From positions 1,515,266-1,579,265 of the forward strand of contig NW_004624779.1 of NCBI RefSeq assembly GCF_000247695.1: 64,000 nt of DNA, in the 5' to 3' direction. The position numbers and the translations under genes are program-made. Each line of letters opens with the position of its first letter. The stretch's first letter is position 1. The DNA comes from Heterocephalus glaber (Eukaryota; Chordata; Mammalia; Rodentia; Bathyergidae). The notes below the pieces were generated by a model, which saw only the letters and a program-made list of their open reading frames with translations, made no database searches and was not told the DNA's origin. Below are positions 24,475 to 37,904 of the stretch, in pieces.

Positions 24475-24615
24475 TAATATTTATTGAATTCTAAATTCAT
24501 GACAGCACTGCTCCAAGTTGTCTTATAAAAGCTCTTGGTCCCCATTTTACATATGTAAAGGCTGAGGCATAAAGAATTTAGTTAACTTGCTAAGATGTTC
24601 ATAGACAATGAGTAT
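24475..24615 (-). repeat. MIR SINE fragment
   Basis: GGTCCCCATTTTACATATGTAAAGGCTGAGGC followed by GTTAACTTGCTAAGATG matches the reverse complement of the MIR core. Confidence 0.7.
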
Positions 24616-27600
24616 TTAAAATAAAATAATACACTAAAATGTATATGAATGTGCAATTAATTTATTAATTATATGTGAGTGTGTATGTGTACACATAGAG
24701 TTTCTGTAACCTATGAGGGTAGAGAATATAGTTTTCAACCTTACTAATAGAAAATTACTTTCTGTTGTTTCTAAGCTAATTTATATTTAAATCTTAATAC
24801 ATAATCATGAAATATCCCCACTGTAGGCAACCAATATATTATTTATAATGGCCTTCCAAGACAAAAGCTGCTTTGACTGCTCAGCAGGGTAGACTATTCT
24901 TTTTAACAAAAAAAAAAGTGTATTATTGTGCTTCAGTGTAAACTCTCGGAGGGGAGCAGCAGAAAAGAAATGCTGCTTCATATTTCATTGAAAATAATAA
25001 AGCATGGAGACTATTTCACCTGAAATATCCCCTTCCTCATTTTCATTAACTGCACTCTTCTTGACGGCAGATTCAGAGTTGGAAGGAAAATGTTTTAGGG
25101 GGCTCTAAATATTTAAATTTGGAATCATATACAAAATTCAAGCACCTAATTATCTCCAAATTAATATCCACTACTCTGAGCAGTTGTTAGACAAAGATTT
25201 ATGGAGGTTACTCAAGGGCATTGACAGACCTCTCTAAGTTTTAGTTCCTAGGGGGAGGCCTTGGCTGTCTTATTTATCCTTTTATAGTGTTCACAGACCC
25301 ACGTGTAAGTTCTCTTCTGTACCATTTTCACTGTTGCTAACTAATGACATCCCCATGATGGTCTGTTCTATAAGGTCAAAGACTTAGATTATTTAGTTTC
25401 CTGGGACAAGCTTCAAATCTAGTTTGCACGTGGACATTCAGGTATTTTAAATTCCAGATTGCTTTATGGGGTATTTTATTCAGAAAATATAAGTTGACCC
25501 ATGGAGAAAATGAAAATAGAGGTATTAATACCAGTTAAAGTACAACTAGTTTTCTCCAGGCGAATGATTATAACACCCTTTAAGAATCAATGAAAAGAAA
25601 TCGGAAAAGACAGGAAGAATTGGGGATGTCTTAGAAAAGACACCTGGCTATTCTCATGCTTTCAACAGCCTATGTCCATCTCTCCCTGCAGCTTCTGGAT
25701 CTGTTCCTGATTTTCAATCTACCTACATGATTTTCTTCTTAACTCCCATTCCCCAAATCACAGTACAAATCATTTTGCCTTTCCAATATCGACACATACC
25801 GACCATCTAATATGATTATGAATCTCCGCGCACTGATATCTCCATTCTCAAGTAATAATTTGTGTGCTGATGAATAGTTTGTTCTTTGCATTGATCAGAT
25901 ATCTTTTACTAAAGGCTATTTCATTCTATTCTGTTCCTTACTAATTTCACCAAAGCCTAGAAAAATTCAAAAAGCATTCAAAACAGATTGTAAAAAAAAT
26001 TGATGTAAATGGTCAATGTATGTATACCAAGGGCCATGTGAAATCAAAATTTTAACAAGTTTCAGATCATTAGAAACTTTATCGGCAAGAAACCACATAT
26101 GTAAGTGAATAAGTTAGATGGGGGCTGCATTTAGCAACACAGTTCATAAGTTTCTTTGGTGCTTGTCTCCATTGAGAATCATTTGGTTGATCGACCTTGG
26201 AGCACCTCCCTGCATTTGGATTACACAACTGCCGAATTTATCCTCCTTCAAGACCATATGCAATTTAATCACTTTTAGCCAAAGCTTTAATAATAGCAAC
26301 TATAAAATAAATATTCAGGATTTTTGGCAAAATCATATCACACTCTTCACTCAAATGTCAATTTTCTTAATTCGCCCTCTTTAATTTTTCCAGTAAGCAG
26401 TTAATTGAGTTTCTTACAATCATTTGTCTAATTCTCATGCCAAATCATCAAATACTGAATAACTGCTTGAATATATTCAAAATCCTCAGTAAGCTGTATC
26501 GCAAAAATTTTTTATGACAAATTCCTGTCATTGGAAGTAACACATTTGGCCTTATTAGTGCAAAGGTTTTTCTAAGAGACTTTGAAAACCTTTGGGAAGA
26601 ATGAAACACATCATTTCACCCACCAGTCCCCATCAGAAAGCACAAGTTGAATGACAAAGTCTAGCAAACCTGAATGCAAGTGAGAAGTCAGATCCAAGGT
26701 AGTTACTCTCTAAAGTTTTAACACATTTACCATTTCCTATTTAACACACACTTCACAAGGTTTTTACTCAAGCTGTTACTTTTGTACAATGAACAAGATA
26801 GGGAAGTATATAGACAAAGGTATTCTTTGTATTCTTTGAATAAGGCCAGTGTATAAAGACATCTGTCCTCTACCATTTTCAAGTGTACCTAATACCTAAT
26901 AATGAGACATGCAGCTCTGTTTTCTTCCACAAGAGTGAGGGACAAGTTCCTAAAGAAGCCTAGGGTTACAGTTTTCAACATTTGTACTAACAAGTATCTG
27001 CCTTTGTGAGTTTTAAATAGAAAGCTAGGATTTTTCTCTAATAGCTTTTCCTCTCAGTAGCTCAGGGAAAGTCACTAGTTTAGAATAGAATCTTTATAGA
27101 AAAAATATTTTCTATGATCTTTGCTTTATTCATAAAGACTACTATAAAGTCACTTCAGGTTTTAGCATGACCTAAATAACTACTATTCAATAAACAGTAA
27201 ACTATCTTAGAGTAAAACAAGGAGCCACTATTTGTAATTCATTTCTGTGCAAACTTCAGTATCACAAAATAAGACTTTAAATACGTGTTATAACTACACT
27301 TAAGCTGTAAATCAAATCTGTTACTCAAAAGTATTGTGAAGCCTATCTCATTTACACCAGCCTTCTACTGCTATTCTTCAGAGCTAGATCCAACAGTTGC
27401 AAAATAACTGAAGATAAATGTTCTAAAATGTCTCCCTAAATGGGGACAATTCGGAGGAATTTAATATCATACATAAGAGTGAGCAATTTTACTAAGTGGA
27501 ATCTACCAAACCAGAATTTCTGAGATACCTATCCTATATTATGGTACTGAAGAATTATTGTTCAACACAACCCTCAATATAATATTTCATGATAAGATGA

Positions 27601-30221
27601 TAAGTAGGATTAAGAATAGGACCAACTTGGAAGTTTTATTCATTAACATTAAATACTAATGTATAAAGCAAATGAAATCTTTATTACAAAGATTACAAGG
27701 TGTAATGAAAATATATAGTAAATCTGTAAATTTTATAAAAATTATTACTGATATTATTTCCACTTCCTTAGTTTCCCTTCAAGATAATAAAATTCAAAAC
27801 ATCCAATTAACATATACATGTTTATATAATACCATTTAAATAACTTTAAAATGATTAAAAGGTAAATGAAACTCAACTTTTCAGAGGGTCTGACAGATAT
27901 AAATAAAATATAAAATATACAAATACATAAGCTTTCTTAAAGGTTAAACACAGCTAAACAAAACAATGTCTCCTGTCATATGTCAAAAAGTGGTTTTGCT
28001 TTTTGTGTATTAATTATACTGATGGACCATAACCAAAATATAATAAAATCAGCTATTATTATTTTCAATACTCCAACATTAAGCAAAGAAACATTCTGCA
28101 AATGACAAGTGTCACAGCCTCTGACGTGGAGACTTGTATTTATTTGACAAGTTCTGCAGTTCCCTTTTGAAAGGCAAAACTCCTTGTCAGTCACATAAAG
28201 TACCATAATGGCAAAAATGAAATCTAGATTTCTGGGCTCCAACTTTTCTAATCTAACGTTCTCTACGCAGTTGTTCAAACAATACTGTATTTCTGATTTC
28301 CATCTTTATCCATTCTGGAGGAAATAAGTGTTGCCTTCTCTGTATTTCAGCAGAGGAAGACCCTCTGGTTCCAGCTCTCCTCTTGTCTCATCATTTCCCA
28401 CTTCCCAAAAAGTGACAAGCTTCTTTAAGTTACAGCAAACAAAATTCACCTTTCTATTCCTAGCTCCAGCATCGTGCATTCCATGAGGGTCTAATAAACA
28501 CTGGGGAAACTAATGACTTTAAGATACAACTAGAAAAGGAGCTTCACTGTGCCTTACCTATATACTAAAATCTTTCCTTCCCACCCCCCAAAAAAATCTT
28601 TCCTTCCTCTGTCTCGACACCATCCCCTTATCCAGAAAACTAAATTCCATTGGAAGTTTGACCCTCTGAACCAAAATTTTCAAGAACCATAAATTTACAT
28701 CTTAGCTGGGGAAAAATTTTCCATCTCTCTCTCACCCATTTTATCATTACCATGTCCTCAACCCTCCAGGTTCTCTACTAATTATCTCTCCTGCAGAAGG
28801 TCAGCTGTAGAAATTCAACATTTTACATCCTACTTGGTAGAAAACAAATGTTTAGTCTCACTTCACCTGATACCCAGAATAATTCAGGTCTCTTTTGTAT
28901 TATAAATATTATAAGCTATGTGTCAATTGCTATTTACTATCTCTTACCTAAATTGCTGATGGAAGCCTCAATTTTATGTTAACTTCTAAGCGTTACATTG
29001 TTAGAAAAACATTACAGCAACTGCAGTGAAATAAAAAATGAACTGAGAACTCTATGTATGTTAAACCAAAAGTATGCATTATATTGAAAAGAAATTGAGA
29101 CACCACCAATTGAGTAATTGAATTTCTTGGCACACAATGTGCAGTTCTCCCTTCCCCTCTACTCACTCCAGGAGCCTTATTCATTTTATTCCGCATCTCC
29201 ATAAAAATGAGACAGATAACTGTTAGTAAAATAGGGTGTAAGAAAAAGCAAGTAACATCATTAAGCTTTAAATCTTTAGAACTTTAAATACTCATGAGTT
29301 CAAGAATTCAGGCAGAAATCAAGCTGGTCTCAGAAGCACAAGTCTTGCTGCTGCTAGCACATAATATAACCATTTATTTGATAAGTTCTCAAAATTATAT
29401 ATAACATAATGAGTGGTATACACCACCAACAGACTTTAATATTTAGCACCAAATAACATTTAAATTAAGGCATATAAATTATTGGCATACAAACAACATC
29501 CTTACTGATTTTATTGATTGCGCAATTTACCAAATCCCTCAAGATGTTCTAGAGAGACTTTTCACTGATAGAATATGATTAATATTTTTTGGAAAAAAGT
29601 AAAATCCCTTTATATCTCTGAAATAATTATTTCCACATGAAAGAGGCATGTCTGGATACAGAAACAACCTGTAACATTCAAGAAGAGAAAGAAAGATGGA
29701 AAATCCAGAGGATACTGTGTACATAAATATTAATAAATACATTTCTGACATTCAACGTACTATGCTATAGGAATTTCAATGTCTACTTTTGCATACCTGA
29801 CTTTAATCTGACAGTAATGGTAAGCATACAAGAGTAATACGATGGGCCAGAGTAATACGAGAGGATTTTTTAAAAGATAACTAATATGGTAGACATATAT
29901 AATTGCAATTGTTTTGACATTTTTAAATGAAAATGAGAACAGGTATTTAAATAAACAAGTATTTGTTTATGTATTTCACTCTTACTAAGTGTAAGATACC
30001 ACAATAAGCAAACACTCGGGAAAGGACTGAGTATGCTCTCTCCTCTACTCACTGAGTGGCCGTCAGCCCCTGTTACCCAGGGGGAGCAGTTGATTCCTGG
30101 CTGGAGGAGTAGCAGCAAAAAGTAATCTCTGTGTGGAACACCCACGCACTGTTCATATATACCTGCTCTGGACCAGAATAAAGTAATCTGAAAGGAAGAA
30201 AAATAACGAAAAGAAGAAAAG
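24616..30221. other. Long stretch with no recognised content
   Basis: This is the longest stretch without a repeat or gene I can name. It is AT-rich and contains several short frames, the longest being the 100-codon minus-strand frame at 27976-28278 and a 119-codon minus-strand frame at 29870-30229. Neither shows a domain, signal peptide or splice context. Strongly diverged repeats may be present. Confidence 0.4.
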
Positions 30222-31800
30222 AATACCATTCACAATCACATCAAGAAAAGTTAAATACTTAGGAATTAACCTAACCAAGGAAGAAAAAGACCTCTACAAA
30301 GAAACTCTGAAAAAGGAGATGGAGTTGAACATCAGAAATGGAAAGGTATCCCCTGTTCCTGGATAAATAGAACCAATATTGTAAAAGTGGTCATATTTCC
30401 AAAACTGATTTAAACAATTTTAAACCCCAAAACAAATTTAATGCACTCTCAGTAAAAATACCAATACCATTACACACAGAACTAGAAAAAATAATCCTAA
30501 AATTCATATGGGCCCAGAAGAGATCCAGAATATCAAAAGCCATCCTAGGGCAAAAGAGCAAAACAGGAGACATCACAGTCTCAGACATCAAGTTATATTA
30601 CAAAGCTACAGTGGTTTTGAAAAAAAGAAAAACAGGCTTGTGGATCAATGGAACACAATACAGGATGCAGAAACAACCCCGCCACAGTTAGCTATCTGAT
30701 CTTTGACAAAAGGGCCAAAACATACACTGGCAAAAAGCCTCTTTAATGAATGGTGCTAGGAAAACTGGTTATCCACATGCTGAAGACTGACTCTAAATAC
30801 AGATCTGTCACCATGAACTAAACTAAAATCAAAATGGATCAAAGATCTAATCTGCTGGAAGACAAAATAGGTAAAACTCTTGAAGAAATAAACATAGGCA
30901 AAGACATTCTCAACTGGACTCCAATGACACAAGAGATATTACCAAGAACCAACAAATGTGATTATACCAAATCGAACAGCTTCTGCACAGCAAAGGAAAC
31001 CACCAACAGAGTGAAGAGACAGCCCACAGAAGGCGAGGAAAACTGCCAGCTATTCCTCCGATAGAGAACTAATATCTAGAATATATAAACAATTTAAAAA
31101 TTAGACCTCCCCAAAATAAATGATCCAATCAAAAAATGGGCAACTGAAATGAACAGACACTTAGAAGAAGGAGTACAAATAGCCAGTAAACACATGAAAC
31201 AATATTCACTATCTGTGACCATTAGGGAAATGCAAATGAAAATAACACTGAGATTCTACTTTACTCCAGAAAGAATGGCTATCATCAAGAAATCAAATAG
31301 ACACAAACGCTGAAAAAGCTATGGGAGAAAAAAAGAACACTTCTACACTGTTGGTGAGAATTTAAATACAACCATTATAGAAAGAGATTACACATACACA
31401 CACACAAAAAAAAATCATAAAAATGCCATTCAATCCAGCTATTCCCCTTCTAGGTATCTTCCCATAAGAGTTAAGGATATCACATTACAGTGATACACGC
31501 ATACAAAAGTTGATAGCAGCACAATATGTAATAGCTAAATCTTTGAAAAGGCTTACATGTCCATCAACAGATGAATGGATAAAAAAATATATTTATACAC
31601 AGTAGAGTACTAGTCTGCCATAAAGAAGGATAAACTTGAATTAGCTGTAGGAAAGTAGAGATACCTTGAGACCATAATGTTAAGTGAAATAAATTAGACA
31701 CACAAGAAAAATAAGCCCTTAACCAGAAAATGAACAGAATGCAACTAATGAATACCATACAGCTGTCTAAAATTCTCAAGAACTTTTTGATTACATGGAA
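30222..31800 (+). mobile_element. 5'-truncated L1, ORF2 3' third
   Basis: Starts in ORF2 after the reverse transcriptase core (ATACCATTCACAATCACATC, then TTAGGAATTAACCTAACCAAGG). The plus strand still encodes fragments of the ORF2 C-terminal region, for example NSFCTAKETTNRVKRQPTE within the broken frame at 30834-31064. Later landmarks are AAATGGGCAACTGAAATGAACAGACA and CTATTCCCCTTCTAGGTATC. Multiple stops and indels mean it is not active. Confidence 0.88.
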
Positions 31801-31814
31801 CACTATTTTTTAAT

Positions 31815-32660
31815 AAAAGTACATGCCTTTAAAGTGTATAATGCTGTTTTACATGAACATTATGAAATTATTACTAAATTAAACTAACATATGTATTACT
31901 TCGTAGTATTTATAAGTTTATTTTTTTATTTTTATGGTGCTGGGGATTGAACTCAGGGTCTCACGCTACCACTAAGATGCACCCACAGCCCTAAAATAGC
32001 TACATTTGTGTATGTGCAGTGAAAAAACATAAGATCTACTTTTTCAGCAAATGTGAAATACATAATTATTAACTATAGTCATCTTGCTGTACATTCAATC
32101 TCTCGAATGTATTCATCCTACATAATTTTAACTTTTATTGATGTTTTCCCATTCCTAGTACCAGCTTAACCCTAGTACCCACTATTCTATCCTCTGCTTC
32201 TATATATTTATCTTTCAGAATCCACATAAAAATCATTCAGTACTTTCTGTCTAGTTTTAAATTAGATTAATATATCTCATGTCATTGCAAATAGCAAAAT
32301 TTTCTTCTTTTTGAAGAGTCAATACATTCCTTTGTATATATCTCACTTTTTTATCAGATCATCAGCTGAGAGACACTTAAATTGAGTTCATATCTTAGCT
32401 ACTGTAAATAATGTTACCTTAACATGAAAGTGCAAGCCTTTCTTCATCAGATTGATTTCATTGTTTTTGGACATGTGCCCAGGGGTAGGATTGCTGCATC
32501 ATACGATAGTTCTATTATTAATTTTTTGAGGTATCTTCATACTGTTTTCCACAACTGCTGTACCAATTTATATTCTCACTAACAGTTTATAAAGGTGCTC
32601 TTGTCTTCATATTCTCATGGGCACTTGATATTAGCCATTTTCAACTGTATGATCCTTATT
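31815..32660 (-). mobile_element. Old L1 3' end, antisense, with SINE inside
   Basis: The reverse complement of an old L1 3' UTR and ORF2 end: AACTATAGTCATCTTGCTGTAC, CCCATTCCTAGTACCAGC, GGATTGCTGCATCATACG, TTTTCCACAACTGCTGTACC and TCTCACTAACAGTTTATAAAGG. A dID-like SINE lies inside it at 31918-31993. Confidence 0.75.
31918..31993 (-). mobile_element. dID-like SINE, minus strand
   Basis: GGTGCTGGGGATTGAACTCAGGGTCTC and CTACCACTAAGATGCACCCACAGCCC are the reverse complement of a box B / box A pair. The middle is deleted, and a T-rich tail lies on the left. Confidence 0.75.
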
Positions 32661-33529
32661 TTACATTTCTTTATTCTACACCAAAAAGACTGTATGCCAT
32701 TAACAAAAGAATCATGAGTATAGAGGAAATCCATATTTGATTCATTTAACTGTATGTAGGTATTTAAGTTAATGTCATTGTTATAGACAAAAATATATAA
32801 GAAACGCTCTGGGCTGATAAGAAAATTGTAACCAAAGAAGAAAAGTGGGAAAGAGATAGCATTTTTTTCTAACAATGTGATGGTTCTTGTATTTAACTAG
32901 GTATTTACAAACAGCACAGAAGTGCTCTTCAGTATGTATTTCTCTCCCATTCCAGAAGTTAGCTCAACTTCAATTCCTAGAACAACATTCAATATTGTGG
33001 AACTTAAATGCAAAGCAGAGAAATTCCACCATGGTTTCCATTGTAAAAACGCTTTCCATTAATTTTCCTGAATTAATTTTAATTTTTATAAAACAATGCC
33101 AGCCTGGAAATTTTAGAAACCAAGCCACTTTTGTTTATTTGTGTGAAGAAGAATACAAGATAAACATCAGGGCAGACATCAAATGTAAACAAGTGGTTTG
33201 GCCTTGCTCCCTATCAGGAAGGAAAATGTAATCATCAAGGAGATTTTACTTTGAATCTCCATGAGACTATCATTTAAAGAGTTATCTGTTACTACATATA
33301 AATGTAACTTTTGAATTTGAAACTAGATTATCAAAGCCATTTTAAATATCCAAATCTCTAAACAATCATTAAACTATAATTATTTCTGGTTATTCTTGGA
33401 CAGGTATCCAAAAACACCAAATCACCAATTCTATAGAACATTGTTAATTTGCTATGTGTCTGTTAAACTACTCTGGTTTGCCAAGATTTGATAGGTTTAT
33501 TTTATTTTTGTTTAAAAATAAGCTATATG
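32661..33529. other. Unassigned DNA
   Basis: Contains a 114-codon plus-strand frame (32887-33231) with no recognisable domain, probably a chance frame. No repeat family is recognised. Confidence 0.4.
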
Positions 33530-33935
33530 CACCAGTTAGGGTTCTCTAGAGAAACAAAAGCAACAAGGTAGAATATACATGAGAGGAATTTATTTTAAGG
33601 AATCGGTTCATGGAACTGTGAGGGCTGGCAAGACTGAAATCTGTAAGGCAGGTCTGCAGGCTGGGGACCCAAAGAAGAGGGGGTGCAGTCATAATTCCAA
33701 AGGTAGCCTGCAGGGAGGCTTTCTTCTTCCTTTGTGGTCTCAGTCCTTCTCCCTTCATGCTTTCAACTAATCAGAGGAAGCACAACCACATCATGAAGGG
33801 AACTATGCATTATTAAGTTCACCGATTTAAATGCAATAACATGCTGAAAAACACCTTCAAAGCAAGACTGGTGTTTACCAAATACCTGGGCACCACAGAC
33901 TAGCCAAGCATACCAAGACACCAACCAGTTAGGTC
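33530..33935 (-). mobile_element. ERVL-class LTR-type repeat, antisense
   Basis: The left edge, AGGGTTCTCTAGAGAAACAAAAGC, is the reverse complement of the typical 3' terminus of this LTR class. Inside follow GAGGGCTGGCAAGACTGAAATCTG, CAGGCTGGGGACCC, CAACTAATCAGAGGAAGC and ACCAAATACCTGGGCACC. The same class occurs in plus orientation near 46,630 and 48,080. Short frames inside are shadows. Confidence 0.65.
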
Positions 33936-36453
33936 AGGATTGTGGGTGGGAATGAAGAGACGATGCAACTTGCATTTTCTATACCATTTGCTGTATTTTT
34001 CATTACAGTTGACGTTTTGTTTTAATAATGGTCTTCAAATTCCTATTCAGATAATTAGCTATAATAAACAAATATCAATAAGGAGAAAATATGCATATTA
34101 TATTTACAATCCAAATTATAAATAAAAGTAACCCATAGTCAGTAACATTTTAAAATTTATAATATTCAGGTATTGTTACTTTAAATACTTTTTAAAGATT
34201 TTAAAAAATCATTTGTTCTGTAACTTTGCTTAAATATTTATGTCTTTCTCAAACACTCTGGTATGTAAAATGCTTCCAATGTCTATGGAAACAATTTTTA
34301 TTTATGCCTTTGTAAACTGCTTTGTTTCTACATTATCCATAAACTCAAAGAGTTTATTGGCATATAGCTCTTTTGCGCTTTCAGAATTTTAAGAAATTTT
34401 GTAATATCTGGCAATACCCTGTTAATATGAAAAGGAACGGAAAATCCAGATAAAATATTGAGAAACCAGACCACACTGCGATTCAATAGGGAAACTCACT
34501 ATTAAAGTCCATAGAAACAAGAGAGTAAGCTTAATGACTTAGAACATTACATGAAGAAGATGAAAGTGATAGTATAACAACAGGATTACTAGTTGCACTT
34601 TTGATTTTATTCTCATTTTTATGGTCATCTTTTTTGTTCATAATTATATTTATGAAATTCTGTTTAAATTAACAAAGCAGTCATTTCTAAAAAGTAAAAG
34701 TTAGCTCCTAAGAGAAAATGGAATGCAATTAAAGATAGGCTTGAGAATCAAAGACCAATATGCTATTTCTTTACTTGATCTCAGCAAAGTCATTAGCTTT
34801 TCCAATCCTTAATTTTCACTCACATAGTTCCTGTGAAGTTTTAAATTAGGGAAGCTATGCAAAGCCCACATTTCATAAAATAAATGCAAAAATATTAACT
34901 CCCATGTTTCATAATACATCCTATCTTGAAAGAATAAAATACATGTTAGCACTTTGAACTGCTTAAAACCTTTATATTCTCTAAGATTTAATTTAAAAAA
35001 CTGAATTTTAAAGGATGAGAGCATCTTAAAAATATCATATCACTTGTTCCAAAAGTAGTTACTGGGGAGGAGATTTCCAATTAGAATGATACCTTACATC
35101 TGTAAATTTATTGGATCTCGTCTACACATTCTGCTAAAATGACAGTGAGGGAAATTTTTTTAAAAGTTGACTAGCAAAGACTAAGAGGAGAGACAAGAGC
35201 AGGTAAGGGAGGTTAATGAAATGGTGGGATATGAAAACAGCAAGGAGAGGCAACTAGCTTAGAATAGGTTTGACTGGCTCCCTGGTTTTGATTTTTACTT
35301 TGTGAAACTCAACAAGGAGTTGTGTTTTACATAAGGTCTGCTAGGGCTCAGCAAACAGAAGTTCAAAGTCCAGATACTATGGAGGAGGGCCAGAGAATAA
35401 ATGTCCCCACCACTAGCCTGAGGGAAGGGCCTTGAATTTCCAGAGATGACAGAATTGGATTGATTCAGGTCAATTATATTTAATTATCTCAAGAGTTAAG
35501 CTCGACCATCCAATTATTATTGCATATTTTCTTGAGTGTTTCTATTTTCTTCTTGTTTTTCACCTGAAATATCTCACAATTCTAAACTCTTGTTACATTG
35601 TTTTGATTATGTATAAGAACCTTCAATATCTATTAGGGCAAGATTATTAACACTGATCTTACCAGTGATTTTTTTCTAATGCATGTTTACAGGTTAAGTT
35701 TAGATCTATCTGTTCCATTATATTTATTACTAATGACACCCTATCTACCACTTTGCATAAAATTCTTTATCATGTGTTTTAAATTTCCAAGTGATTATTA
35801 TATAAAATGTTAATATCTGACTACATTCTGCATTATTTCTGATTATTTGGTTTTATTACAATACCATTATAAGTCAGTAATTCTCCGTTCAATAACTAAA
35901 GTATCAATTTATTTACCCAGTCATATTTATTATTTAGAGAACAATGCTATTAATGAAGAGTGATTGTGTGATTCCTGGTATTATTCTTGACTCTAATGAA
36001 AATACTTTTGACATTTCACATTACAAGCTAAGCTCATAAGCAACTTTGGATTATATAACTCCAACAAAGGAATATCTTTTCATACTCTGCATTTTCAAAA
36101 AATTTAGGAGGTAGTTACAAAAAATGCCTGCCCTGTTTTCTGTTCATTTCAGAGATATATAATTTTTTAAAAATAAATTTGAAGAAATATCATCTCACTG
36201 TAAAGAATCTGAAGTTAACTTTTATAAACTTTTTCTAACATATTGATAATATTTCTTTTATTTATGATGGTTATTGATAGATTTCATAGTATTGAACTGT
36301 TCTAGTTATCCTGAAATAAGTCCAACTAATTGTAATTTTTCTTACTTATGTAACTTTATATCAATATAATAACTAGGCCCCCATAGATTCTCTGTCAAAT
36401 TTTTGAGTCTGAAAATATGGTACTTGAGAAGCCTACTTCCTCACTGCACTAAG
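33936..36453. other. Unassigned AT-rich DNA
   Basis: About 2.5 kb with no recognised gene, RNA or named repeat. The minus-strand frame at 34809-35024 has no domain. Confidence 0.45.
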
Positions 36454-37904
36454 ATGGCTTAATTGTTTTTTAAATTAAGTTTAGTGGTACATTTTAGGTA
36501 TACATTGTGATCACATTCATCCCTGGGGATTTGTACTTGTACAGATATAGCTTAGTTCTTGTTTTTTCCCATTCCCCTTCCCTCCCTTCTATCCCTCCAC
36601 CCCTCCCTATTAACAAAATCTTTGCTTCCATTTTTTTCTTTTCTCATATTTTTCCTTTCCTTTCTTTCCTTTCCCCAACCCCCCTTACTTCCCCTTCCTC
36701 TTTGAACCTTTGCTTCCTATTTCACATTATCTATTATACATTTTGGTCCTCCTTTACATTTTCAATTTCTCACATCAGAGAAATTATTTGGTATTTACAC
36801 GTGTGTCCTATTTATTTCACACAGGAGTATGGCTTCAATACACATCCATTTAGCTATAAATGTCTCTAGTTTGTCATTCTTTATGGCAGAGTAATACTCT
36901 ATTTTATTTTAAAAACCCATATCTGATTTATCCATTCACCAGTTGATGGGCATTTGGGTTGTTTCCAAGTTTTAGCTATTACAGACTGTACCACTATAAA
37001 CATGGGTGCACATATATCACTGTGGTATGCTGCTTTTAATTCTTTTGGGAAGATACTCAGCAGGGGAATAGCTGGGTCAAATGGGACCTCTAGCCCTAGT
37101 TCTTTGAGGTATCTCCATACTGATTTTCACAGTGGTTACACCAGTCTGCACTCCCACCAACAGTGGAGAAGGGTTCCATTTTCCCCACAGCCCCGCCAGC
37201 ATTTGTTATTGGTTGATTTCTTGACAGCAGCCATTCTATCTGGAATGAGGTGGAATCTCAACCCTCACTGGAGAAAAGATAGCCTCTTTAATAAATGGCG
37301 CTGGAAGAACTGGGTTTCAATTTGCCAAAAATTAAAAGTAGACTCCTATCTCTCATCATCATTAAACTAAAATAAAAATGAATCAAAGATCTAAATATTA
37401 AAACAGAAACAGTAAATCTGCTAGAAGATAGGTCAGGTAGAACTCTTGAAGACATCTGCATAGGAAAATATTTAATGAACAAAACCTCAGTCGCATGGGA
37501 ACTAACACAAAGAATTAACAACTGGGATCTCATCTTATTAAAAAGCTTCAGGGCCTGGGATTTAGCTGGGTGGCACCACTCCTGCCTTGCAAACGCAATG
37601 TCCTGAGTTCGATCCCTGGTACCAAAAAGAACCTTCTGCACAGCAAGAGAAACCACCAACAGAGGGAAGAGACAACCCAGAGAGTGGGAAAAAATTTTCA
37701 CCTGCTGTTCCTCAGACAAAGGTCTACTATCTAGAATAGTACAAAGAATGTAAAAAAATCAGACTTCCCAAATTTAAAGACCCAGTCCAAAAATAGGTAT
37801 CTGAAATGAACAGACATTTCTCAGATAAAGTAGAAACAGCAAATAAACATGAAAAAATGTTCAACAGTACTGGTCATTTGAGAGATACAAATGGCCTAAT
37901 TATT
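36454..37904 (-). mobile_element. L1 with 5' inversion (twin-primed), ID nested
   Basis: From 36468 to about 37261 the plus strand reads the reverse complement of the L1 3' UTR and ORF2 end (TTTAGGTATACATTGTGATCAC ... TTTTGGGAAGATACTCAGCAGGGG). From about 37262 to 37890 the orientation flips and reads L1 sense (TTTAATAAATGGCGCTGGAAGAACTGGG ... AAACAGCAAATAAACATG). In L1 coordinates the sense part ends just where the antisense part begins, as expected for twin priming. Flanks ATGGCTTAATTGTT (36454-36467) and ATGGCCTAATTATT (37891-37904) match 12/14 and are the likely target-site duplication. An ID SINE interrupts it at 37551-37629. Confidence 0.88.
37551..37629 (+). mobile_element. ID-type SINE nested in L1
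   Basis: GGGCCTGGGATTTAGCTGGGTGG and GTTCGATCCCTGGTACC mark the ID boxes. It splits the L1 word that normally reads AAAAAGCTTCTGCACAGC. L1 resumes at about 37632, with AAAAGCTTC and AAAAGAACCTTC as an imperfect duplication. It is therefore younger than the surrounding L1. Confidence 0.9.

Noticed and set aside
27976..28278. 100-codon minus-strand open frame
   Set aside because: No recognisable domain, no splice or promoter context, and a length compatible with chance in a 64-kb window.
29870..30229. 119-codon minus-strand open frame
   Set aside because: No recognisable family. It runs to the edge of the L1 fragment starting near 30,222, and no gene structure is visible around it.
32887..33231. 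114-codon plus-strand open frame
   Set aside because: No recognisable domain or family. Treated as a chance frame.
36507..36869. 120-codon frame rich in S, P, F and L
   Set aside because: It lies in the antisense pyrimidine-rich 3' UTR of L1. The same low-complexity frames appear over the other L1 3' ends at 60,258-60,473 and 63,328-63,741.
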